A stretch of DNA of 64,000 nucleotides from Atopsyche davidsoni (Eukaryota; Arthropoda; Insecta; Trichoptera; Hydrobiosidae), in NCBI GenBank assembly GCA_022113835.1, contig JAILWY010000015.1, forward strand, positions 62,001-126,000, given 5' to 3'. The position numbers and the translations under genes were made by a program. The notes under the pieces were generated by a model. That model searched no databases and was not told the DNA's origin. It saw only the letters and a list, made by a program, of their open reading frames with translations. This document shows, one piece after another, positions 45,601 through 57,600 of the stretch; position 1 is the first letter of the stretch, and each line of letters starts with the position of its first letter.

Positions 45601-48600
45601 AGCGACAGAACAGATGGCCCGGCCGTGTCGCAGGTTACAGCCGTAGGGGATGGGAGCTTGAGAACGTCCCACATCGGCACGAGGATCCCGGCGAGAGAGG
45701 TGCCTGAAGGAGAGGACCCGCTTACCGGGAATGCCAAAAAAGATGCAGCTGCCGCAGCTGAATATGAAAAATCTTCAAAGTAAGTTTATAAAACTGTACA
45801 ATAATTTTAGCATTGCGCTGCTATGGAATTAAAAAACTTTATTAATATAGGAGAGATGTACAAAATGATATGTTTGAAAAGAATACTTTTGTATACAATG
45901 TTTAGATTCACACATATTTAGTTTTTATTGGTGATGGGTTTCGTCGACCTTTCACGTTGGCATTATCAATGTGAAAGGTTGGCGAAACCGGTCACTAATA
46001 AAAACTTAACATGTGGAAAAATCATAAAACTGTTTTATTTAAAATGGAATTTCACCAAGTACTCTCGGTCAAAAATATTGAATACTTGTTTAGATTCTCC
46101 TTTATATTATTATTATTTTAACTCTACTTTGGAGTGACAATTACTACTGAGCTTGTTTATCGGAATATTTCAGTAACAACGGAGGCCGCATGTGGTCATG
46201 TACGTCATGTTCGTATGCATACAACCGTGCGTGGGCTTCACGTTGTGATGTGTGTGGGGCACGCCGGCGTGCTCCCTCGCTCACGCGTCCCGCTCTCACC
46301 ACACTCACTCCACGGCATGCCAGGTATTATAACCTCATCTACTCCTATCCTTTGTACACGACTGAAGCTGTCAGGTGATGCCAACAGAACTTAAATAACT
46401 CTAAACTCCGCCTGTGATTTGCATCATTTTATTATTGCAATAAGCGTTGAGAGATAGATTGCAGATATAGCAACATAGTCAAATTCCAATTAATACATAT
46501 ATATTTTTTTAACTTCGATCAAATAATAATGTATTTAAATATTTTTGAATAAAATACTTGAGTGATTTTCCACATTTTTATTTTTATTTTTATACTCTGT
46601 TTGATAATGCCAACGTGAAAGGTTGGCGAAACCGGTCACTAATAAAAATAAAAATGTGGAAAATCACTCAAGTATTTTATTCGAAAATATCAAAATGGAA
46701 TTCCACCAAGTACTCTCTGTCAAAAATATTGAATTTCTTAATTATGTATTTATCCATATATTTATTAGTGCATCAATTTACAAGTTCTTTGCATATTTAT
46801 AGATTGCAATATAATGGTAGAGATTGTTTCTTTAGAAAGTTAAAAATCTCTCATACAGCAGTTCAGCCAATATCACCACCACGGCAAAGTATGCTGAATC
46901 CGGACATTCGGAAAGAAGACTCTTTATTTCGGATTTTTTTAGTTTTTTCACAGCCTGTGTATTTTATTTACCAGATTGGATTGGAGTGGCGAAGACTCTG
47001 ACTGCACACTGCGGCTGGGAGAGGTGGGCTCATCCCGAGCCGTGCCCATGGCCTCGCTGGACCAGGATCTCTGCAATGATGAGATGCTGTTTGCTGCTGG
47101 CACAGGTATGCCCTGCGCCGTCCACATCATGAGTTTACTGAATTGAAAAACAAACATGAGTCGTTATATCAGCTCAAAGAAGAAAAATTCAACACCCAAA
47201 CTCTCAAGCGAGATAACAGTCCTGACCACTGATCATCATTATGATAAAATGTATTATTATTATATAAAATATCTATCAAAAAAAATCGTTTTTCCTTGAA
47301 GTAGTTGATTTGGATAATTTCTTGTGAATCTTTTTTTACGCCACTTGTAAACATAAAAAAGTCTTTAGTTAATCAAATTAATAGTAATATTTCTTTTATG
47401 AAATTTATGCAACCTTTCAGAAGGCTGGACGTGCAAGAAGTGTACCCTGCTCAACGCCAGTAATTTAGCCGTGTGCGCGGCGTGCGGTGGATCTCGTCTG
47501 CGCTCCACACAGCAACGCCAGGACCCCACACTACGCAAAGGAGAATTCTGGTCAGTACCGAATGTGAAGTTTTTTTTTATAAAAAATACTTGCAATGCGG
47601 TGAGTAAACCATTATGTAATCTAAAATTTATTTTGTGAGTCTACTAAAATTCTCAAAAAGATGATAACCGCTCCTGTTCTTTTCTATAGTCTACTCCTCG
47701 ATGACTTGCGGGGTTCAATGTTTACACTCCTCCACTGTAACAATCTTCTCCTACCTAATTAATAGCCACGCAGGGCACACTGTTTGTTTTGTCTCCAGAA
47801 CAATAATAGTAGTAATTGAATTTTGGCTAATGTCACTTACAGGTCATGCGGTTGGTGTACTCTCCGCAATCCTTTATCGGCCAACTTTTGTCTGGCTTGC
47901 AAGACTCCGCCAGTGCCCAAGCACGCTCCCAGCAGTTTGGGACTCGTCGTCACCTCTACTGGCAGTGAAGATGCCGGTAATACATACTAGAGTGCAGCTA
48001 CAGCCGATGCAGTATATTTCCATATATAGGATATGTGTGTGATATTCCACCACAATATGGTCATATCTGCTTGGATGTCCTGTAAAATTAGTACAATTCT
48101 TATCATTTCCGAAAAGTATTATCTATATATATAAAACACAAACTCAAAAACCGGTGATTATTTGGCCGCTATAGGCTTTAGAACATAGGTTCCCAACGGG
48201 GGCGGTACTGCCCCCCAGTGGGCGCTGGAGCTTTCCAAGGGGGCGGTGGCGGGTCCAAGGAAAAATTAATGAACTTTTTGCATTAAAATATTTTTGATTT
48301 GTGTAGTAGATCTTTCACAAAAAAGACGAGAAAATGATCCAAAAAACTTGAAAAACATTTTTTTTACCTGGGCAGCAACAAATAATTTACAGAAAAAAAA
48401 ATTATCTGTTATTTTGCGCAAAGGGGGGCGTTAGAATTTTTTTTTCTTGTCAAGGGGGACGTTGGAATTTTTTTTTTCTTGTCAAGGGGGCGGTGGTCAA
48501 TAAAAGGTTGGGAGCCTATGCTTTAGAACATGGGTGGCAAACCTTTTCAGCTGCCGGGCCAAATTAAGGAAATGAGATTTCCTACTGGGCCGTACAACAA

Positions 48601-51600
48601 AAATTCATTTAATATTTATAATAGGTATATAACTGAAAAACCGGAATTTGACACTAGATACCAACACTTGTGTATGCTCTGTAGCAAATCATTGATATAC
48701 GTATCATTTTGAAGTTCTATTCATAAGCTGTCAAAATCAGTCAACAGTGTTTGATTTTCTTGTGCGCATCATATTTTTTTTTATCATGGAAAAATTTGAA
48801 ATATGGTGAGAAAAACAGCATTTGCGGGAAGTTTTACTGAGTCACTTTTTTGCTAAGAAAACTACAGCCAAAAGTCATCGTTTGCTCATGGGATTGTATG
48901 GCGAACATGTTCTTGCGAAAACATAGTGTTTTGAGAGGTTTCAACGCTTTAAAAGTGGCTATTTTGACATCAAAGGACAGCCGAAAAGGTTTGAAGATGA
49001 GTGCCATAAGAGTTGAACCCGAGAGACGTGGAAAGCCGATTTTGCATGTCAGATATGCTGCTTGATCGTCATAAAAAGAAGTCGTTTTTGCAACGAATTA
49101 TTACTGGCGACGAGTAATGGATTTATTCAGACAACTCAAAGAGCAAAAAATCTTATTTGAAGCCCGTCCAACCAGCCAAATCGACACCGAGAAAGAATAT
49201 TCACGCTGCCAAGATAATGCTCTTATTGGTGTGATCACAAGGGAGTTGTGTATTATGAGCTTTTAAAACCGGGTGAAAACATTACTGGAGAGGTGTACCG
49301 ACAACAACTGATTCGTCAAAAGAAAACATTGAAGGAAAAACGGCCTGAATGGGAGACCAGACACGAGACATCGATTTTCCAACATGACAATGCTCGGCCA
49401 CATGTTGCTCAACCCGTTAATAACTATTTGTAAAATAGCGGATGGGATGTTCTGCCCCACCCGCCATATAGTCCAAACTTGGCGCCTTCTGACCACCTTT
49501 TGATTCAGTCGATGCAGAATGCACTTTTCGGAATACGCTTCACTTCAGTCCAGGGCACCAAAAATTGGCTCTATTCGTTCTTTAGATACAGTGCCACTAA
49601 TTCTTCTGTTTTGTTAAAATGGACATCAACACACCTTATAAATATTGCCACTTGGGCGGTATCTGTTAGATCTGTGCTTTCATCCAATGCTAGAGAATAA
49701 AATATGAACTTGGATGGTCGATTTTTCAAATGATCTTCAATATGTTTTCCAATGTCGTCCACACGCCTAGGAATACTTTTTAAAAATGGAACAGTAACAT
49801 TTTCGCATATATGCAGGCTGCCAACAAAAAAACACTGATCTTGATGTTTTTTAAGATGCCGTTGCTGTTGTATAATGCAGGCAGCCACAACAACAACAAA
49901 AAAAACAACTCAGAACTGTCAGATCTTTTCATCACATTTATGTACAATCCTGCTTGGTCGGAAATCAAAGATTTGCTATCGCCTGGTCAGTCATCACATC
50001 ACAGGCATGATCTGATCTCATGATAAAAAATCATATATATGGCGAAGTGCAATGTTAGATATATTCAATTGAATGGCAAAAACGGGGTTTACCACACGAT
50101 TTTAAATCGATAGTGTTATATCTGCTGAACTATCGAATCAACATGAAGATCCGATAGTTTTTGACGTTGATTGTAAGAACATGATTCACGGCCCACGCGG
50201 AGCTTTGCATATGAATTCGCCTTGCATAAAAGTCGGCAAATGCACGAAAAGATATCCACGCGATTTGATTAATGAAACTCAAACTGGTGAGGGTGGATAT
50301 CCGAAATGCAGAAGACGAAAGCCAGAAGACGGAGGATTACCACCACCATTAAATTAAGAAACGTTGATATTGGCATTGATAACAGATGGATTGTTCCATA
50401 CAGTCCAATACTGTCAAAAACATTTCAAACATATATCAATGTGGAATACTGCAACTCCATGAAATCCATTAAGTACATATGCAAATATGTTAACAAAGGC
50501 AGTGACATGGCAGTGTTGAGCTTTCAAATCGAAACAATGAAATCACTCAATTTCAGATGGGTCAGAACGCCGAAAAATCTTTATGCTTACACACCTACCG
50601 AAATAACTCATTATATTGTTTATCCGTTAGCATTAAGATAAAAAAGTTAATAAATAAACATTTCCTTTTTTTTTTTTTCAAACAAGTAAAAAAAGTATTT
50701 TATTTAGCATAGTAGCACGCGCCGGGTATCCGCTAGTATCCTATACAAGTAGTATTATTCACTTTTATATATTTTTTGTATACAGATAAGCCATACTTAC
50801 GATGCAACCTTACTTGGATATATAACATTGTGTATCATTTTAAATACCCATCATCCTTAGTATAATTATTATAATTTTTTATAAAAGTAATTGACTAAAA
50901 CAAGCAGTAGTATATATATAATAGTGTAACGCGCCGGGTCTCAATAATTAAAAGATGATTTATATTTAACTTATATCATACAGTCTTCACAACTATTTAT
51001 ATTAACAACGTATTTATATCAACGACACCCGAGGACTGTCTCGCGCTCACGGCTCACGAGAACTGTCTATCGAGCACTACTCCCGAGGACTCTCTACCGA
51101 GCACTACTCCCGAGGACTCTCTTCCGAGCACTGCTCCCGAGGACTCTCTGTCAAGCACTACTCCCGAGGACTCTCTTCCGAGCACTACTCCCGAAGACCC
51201 TCTTCCGAGCACTGCTCCCGAGGACTCTCTGTCAAGCACTACTCCCGAGGACTCTCTTCCGAGCACTACTCCCGAAGACCCTCTTCCGAGCACTACTCCC
51301 GAAGACCCTCTTCCGAGCACTGCTCCCAAGGACTCTCTGTCAAGCACTGGCCGCCGGTGGTCTTGTCGCTCGTTCTCCAAGACCGCGTATTGTCGCCCCT
51401 AAACGACGGTCGCTCGATCATTCCAGATGTTTCTGGACTACGGACTAGAAGTAGACTGGTGTAGAATCGCTTCGATCTATTCTATCGCTAGCACGTTACA
51501 ATAGTATATAATAATATATTGCAAAGTTGACTTCCAACGTTTTGGTTCCTTTACTTTACTGAAGCCATCTTCTACTCAATTCAATAGATGCAACCGACAC

Positions 51601-54600
51601 CACCCAATAACTGACAGTCATAACAATGGCCCCCCGAGACCTGCGAACAAGGTGCAAAAATTGAATGGTGCTGAATTTGTTTATCGCACTCATGTAATCT
51701 GCAGTTTTGGAATATTTTTTTAAACCCCGTTAAAATAGTAATACTGACACCATGGATAATTAATTCAACATTCGGCAACCTCCATTAGAAAATGGCTCAA
51801 TTTAATTTATTTTCTCAAATACTTTTTACACATTAAAAGTTTCATGGTTCATATTAGATCATTTGATCCTTTTTTTCAAGGGGGAATCTATTTTTCCATT
51901 TTATTTATTCTGCTGGTTGATAGTTACAGTTGTGCTTCTTCTCAATGTTGAGTTTAAAATTTCAGCAGCGGTGCCTGCCACTGCCTCTGTGCATCGCAGC
52001 CCCCCACCCACTTCAGCGTGTCGCAGCCCCCCACCCACTTCAGCGCGTCGCAGCTCCCCACCCCTTGCCCCACGCCGCGCTGTCGCCCCCCGGCCTCCGC
52101 CTGTTTCCCCCGCTGAGACTCGCAGGTCAGTTTCTTCTTTGACTTTAATTACTAGCAACCTAACTAAATTCGCGATAAGAAAACTTCAGGATCGATATTA
52201 CTTATTTTATTTACACTGTTGGATAAAACTTATGACTTGTGTAATATTTCTATAGAACATTGAAAAATATCAAGAATTTTAGAATAAAAATAATTTTTTA
52301 ATCTGGCTGAGATCTATGAATAAAGAAGTTGGCAAGTCATCAGTCTCAGAAAGGACCTCCCCGCGAACACTGGTCGGGGTCGCTATAGATGTCGGCTTGT
52401 GCGGCAATGGCCGCCTTCATGTCCTTTTGGTTAGCGTTCCTTATTTGAATGATGCGTTCCATTCGGTCTTTGCAGCATTTAGTGGGAATACTCTTGCTTA
52501 GTACCAGACTCAGACTCTGAAACCAGACTTAGACTTTAAGCTCCATGAAAACTAAATGACACAAGAGCGTGTTGCTAAGATTGCAACCGGTTGTAGTTTG
52601 CAGCAGGCGCTATCCAAAAAACGGCTTTGAATAGAGATGATATACCACTGTCAATATATTAAATATTTTTGATAGAGATAGTACTTGGTGGAATTCCATT
52701 TTTATATTTTGTATAAAATACTTTTATGGTTTTTCCATATGATTGTACGAAACATTTGATAATGCCAACGTGAAAGGTTGGCAAAACTGATCACCAATAA
52801 TATTTTTATTTAAAATATTGAAATACCACTTGTCACCTATAACTAGTTTCCATATACTACTATATTTTTCAGTCCCTGCAGGTTATTACTGTGGGTTTTT
52901 TTAGATATGCCCATAAATATACTATAAATCATAAAATATTCTTCAAAACAAGAAATACTTTGAAAAGTTGAATCACTAGAATTAAAATGCATAACAAGGG
53001 CGGGCTAATGACAGATTGCATATAAGAGGGGGGATAGTGACGAGTGAAGGTGACTCACGTCGATCTGCAGTTGCTGCTGCCAGCTGGCGAAAATTCTACG
53101 AGTGGACGGGAGCACAGAGAAGGTGGTGAGAGCCGCAATGTAGTTATCTTGTAAATCTTCCGACTCGTACAGGCTCCTGACAACTTCATTAATGCCGGCG
53201 GGCAGGAAGTTTCCTACTAAATTCCATGCATCGTCAAATTCGTATGTAAGTCCATTATCGCAACACTTCCATGTGGGTATCTGTAAGCATTCACTTCATC
53301 AAATGACTCATGATGATGATGGACAAAGTGAAGGCATCCAAGGGAGGCCTATGTCTTGCAATGTTTCATACAAAAAAATCACAGAACCAGTATTAGTGAA
53401 GTTTTAGTATTAGAACCAGTATTACCGGTATTTTGAAAAGTTGCCAAAACGTGGCAAAACTTGTGGTATATTTTTATAATTTTCAACTGAAAAACGTGTT
53501 AAATTTTGAAAGTATACAATGTATAGTATTAAAATTGATTTTTGATTAACTGCCCACCTCGGAGTCGACATCGTTGGCAGATAGCTTGCAGCTCGAAGCC
53601 TTCTTGCTGTTGAATGCCATAAGGTTAACCATGAAGTTAAACATGGAGGACACCAGACCTGTGGTGAATGTAGCCTTTACTTCGTCATTCTCAAAGTCTC
53701 GAGCGCAAGTCACTGTTGCGTTGATAACCTATTAACAAGGATATAAGCTTTTTTTGTTGTTTGCAATGTGCTTGTTAGTAGTAGTTTATTGTTCTATTGT
53801 ATCTTTTATATCAAATATTTCAGTAAGTGATCCGAGCACATTCTTCTAGCCTATAATAAAATACATTTTATCGTATTGTATAATGCAGTGAAATTATTGA
53901 GTGTGTGCCGGCTTGTGAGTGAAACTATAACTGAAAACTAATTGATGACCAATTGCTGAAAGAAATGTAAAAAATCTAGGTCTACTAGACTGGTGGGCAT
54001 TTTTTACCACTCTGACCGTGTGTAGAAAGCATTCTCACCTCAGCCAGTGCACAAGCACTAGGTTTCCTGGAAAGGTGTGGGTTAAAGACTGACAGCCAAA
54101 AAGTGGAAGTAAGCGCAAAATTCCTCTCCTCGTCCACCATGCTGATGAGCAGGTGCTGCAGGTGCGAGCGCAGCAGCTCAGCCTCGATACTCCAGCCTTG
54201 CAGGCCTTGCTGCCATATCTGTTCAAAAAGCTTCCTGCAGTTAAAAAAGAATCTGTGTAAAAGCTAATTTGAGAGACTTGACTAAAAACTGACGAGAAAA
54301 AAATTACTGACTTTTGCTCTGCTCTGAATTCCTCAGGAGTTTTGATAATGACAGAGGGGTCAGGACAAGCTGGAACTCCTTTTTGCACCATCTGCCAACA
54401 AATAAGGAAATATTTATCATCCGCTTTCCATATGAGACTTTTGATCTTGCAGACATCTGTGCGTGTGCAACTCGGAAGTGAAACAGGCCCAAACTTGATC
54501 TGTGTACCGTCGATATTGTAGAGAAAAATAAGACTGCTAATGCAGCAAAGAAAACTTTTTGCTTCATCCTGCGCTTGTATAGCGCTACTCTGTGTGCCCA

Positions 54601-57600
54601 GCCTCATATATGTATCATCTGGAAATAATGCACTTAAACAAGGTCACCTCTTAATCTCTGATACCACTATGAGACGTTGTCAACTCAACTGAGTCAACAT
54701 TTCATTCATTACCATGTCTCGACAGATCTTGATCCGATGAGCATGTGGCAAACTGGCAAAAGTTTGACATGAAAGTTTATTTAATGTATTATCATTTAGA
54801 GGACATTGAGCGCATGTAAAGTTAGCGAGGAGTTGCGACGTAAGAAAATAAAAATGATTAACCTTTTCGCAATAAATTTTCCAGCCTATTATTACTTAGA
54901 GTAAGTGTCTCAGTGAACGGCACTCGAAGTCGGCTGAGCTAATTTGTTTGTGCAATCAAGGTTGGCAGATATATACTTTGTTTATCATACAAATGTTGAT
55001 TTAAAGATACGGATTGCATTTTTTGTAAACACGATAACTCTTATTATAGTTGTTTACTCTATTATTCTGAAAGATGCTCTCATCCAAGTGTGGTGAAGCC
55101 GTACATTATCTCCACCCTGACCGCCGACTTGCCCAGTTCACTGGGAAATGCATTCTATTTCTGACATTACCGGGCTCCTGACCAAAACCTATTTAGTTCT
55201 CCATATGATTTTAAATGGAGTAGTTCAAAATAAATACGATAACAATCAACAAATTTCTGAAACATTTTCAAGTTTACTAACTCAAAATGTTTATTTTTAT
55301 ATAGTTATGATTGATGTTTCAGACGCACGTCTAGCCCTGTGCCGAGCTCGTCGTCAGCGCTGGTGGTTGTGGGAGGCGAGTGGCACTGCTCTGCCTGTAC
55401 CTATGCCAACCCTGGACCCGTGTCACGCTGTGACATGTGCGGCAGTACGCGCTCAGGTTCCAGCTCTGGCTCTGGCTCCGGGCTCCTGTCAGGCGCACCT
55501 CCTGACCCCGGCCGCCAGGAGAGCACTCAGATGGAGACGCTGCGTCTCAAAGAGGAAAGCCTGGCCTGGGCGCAGTGGCAGGAAATCCTCAACCAATGCA
55601 TGCAGGTGACATCTCATCACTCCTCAGCTGAACTAATATCTCGTTGATCCTGTTCTGCTGGCTAAATGGCACTTCTAATCTTAGAAAGGCTGATGATATA
55701 CATAAGTGTAATTGAAGTCTAATCAACAACCTCAAATAGGGGACATCTTTGTGTGTTCTTATTTGGTAAACCTGTGTCTCTAGGATTATGCCAATATACA
55801 CTAACAGGTGCAGTGTTGTTTGTATTCTTCAGAGAGGTTCCCAATTTGTGGACGAAAGCTTCCCAGCGGCGCCGCGCTCGCTGTACTACGGCGGTGGGAG
55901 CACAGGCGGAGGCGCAGTTAGCACTGGGGGAGCCGCGGAACAGCCGGCAGCGCGATGGCTGCGGCCGAGGCAGATCCACGTTGAGGCAGAGGACGCGCAG
56001 CTGCCTTGGGCTGTATTCAGGCAGCCGCGACCCTCCGACATCTCGCAAGGTGTACTGGGCAACTGCTGGCTATTGAGTGCGCTGGCAGTGCTGGCAGAGC
56101 GCGACTCCCTGGTACGTGGGGTAGTGCTGCGCGGAGAGGGCGTGGCCCCTCAGGGCGCCTACCAGCTGCGCCTGTGCAAAGACGGGCGTTGGACCACTGT
56201 GCTTGTGGACGACTTGTTGCCTTGCGATAAACGAGGTCATCTTGTCTACTCGCAGGTACTACTACTGCTAATAGTGATGGCCTTCTAAATATAAATCTTC
56301 ACATTTAAAATACTTTATCCAATGACACTTGAGAGTGTCATACTGAGAAGCACCAGTTCCATCAATTGATATGCCATATTATCAGTTGAAAGGAATTTTT
56401 GACTATTCTTGCTTCTCATTTTTGAAACTCGTTTTTTAGGCAAAACGGAAACAGCTCTGGGTTCCCCTCATAGAGAAAGCTGTGGCCAAACTGCACGGCT
56501 GCTATGAAGCTCTCGTTTCCGGGAGAGCCATCGAAGGTACACTTTATTCTACACTTCTTTCTGACTTCGCTGTTACGGTCGAAAGAATTCAATTATTATT
56601 ATAATCATTGCTATCGACCTACATCTAATTGATTACTCAGTATCATCATCATCATCATACAGGACAACTGCTTTGAGTAAAATGACTAGATACAGAGGCT
56701 TCTCCTATCAGAAATTAAATTACCTTTAAAACTCAATATTAATAAAGATGTGTTGATATCCCAATTAAAGACAGTGAGCTACAGAGTCAGCAAAAGCCAC
56801 CAAGTCAATTGGGTACTAGCAACATACTACACGTCGCTGTTAGACTTATTCATAATATGTCAAACGTTGACATCATCAAAAGAGTAAACATTTCATGTAT
56901 AATCTCAACTTCTTACAAAATCCACCTAAATCTTGCAACTCGTATCTTCGTGACCTGCTGTCTTGTGGGGGAGCAACCTCACATGAAATCAATATAAATG
57001 AAGTGACAATAGTATATTACGGTGGTCCTCAACTCTATGCCCGCGGGCATAGAGTTGATGAGAAATGCCTGTTGATATAAATAGCATCTTATGGTGGCAG
57101 GTCCTTCTGATGGGTCCATTTTGGAGTTTTTTTGATAATTTTAGAAAATATTTTGAGAAATTTTTAGAGAACCAATAGAAAAAATTTGAATGCCAAAAGT
57201 TAGATGCATTCCTTCGATTCTTTTATTTCTTATGAATTTACTTTTAATATGATAAATATGTGTTTTCCCGATTGAAGTTTAGGAATCTGGAGATCATTAT
57301 GACCGACGGATTTAAATATATTCTAAAGAATTTTTGAAAAAATTGTTACAAGTTCATTTTTCAAAGTATTATCTATCGCTAGCCACTACTTTTTCCCATC
57401 TTTCTGGCAATTTTCGGATACCATCTCAAAATAACGATGCGTTTTTTGATGCGATCCATTAATCGATCCAATTTTAGACTTCTTCAAAAGAGTGGAAGTG
57501 CTGATCCTCAAGAGCTTGCGTCATCGACGAAAACAAATAGTAGTCGGAAGAGGCAATGTCTGGGCTATATGTCAGGTGGGGTAAAAAATAAATAGTGCTT

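Larger units (their letters stand above)
48122..50736 (+). mobile_element. Helitron shell with nested debris
   Basis: 5' end TCTATATATATAAAAC follows an A. The 3' end has a GC-rich hairpin region and CTAG (50,733-50,736) followed by T, which fits Helitron insertion between A and T. It encodes a replicase N-terminal fragment near its 3' end; mariner and hAT fragments fill the rest. Confidence 0.7.

Noticed and set aside
51054..51380. 108-codon minus ORF with a 9-residue repeat
   Set aside because: Arises from the 27-bp minisatellite in an LTR; no start context, domain or splice support.
55078..55200. GC-richer stretch upstream of sol exon 9 as an extra exon
   Set aside because: sol exon 8 joins exon 9 directly in phase; no domain and no paired splice sites.
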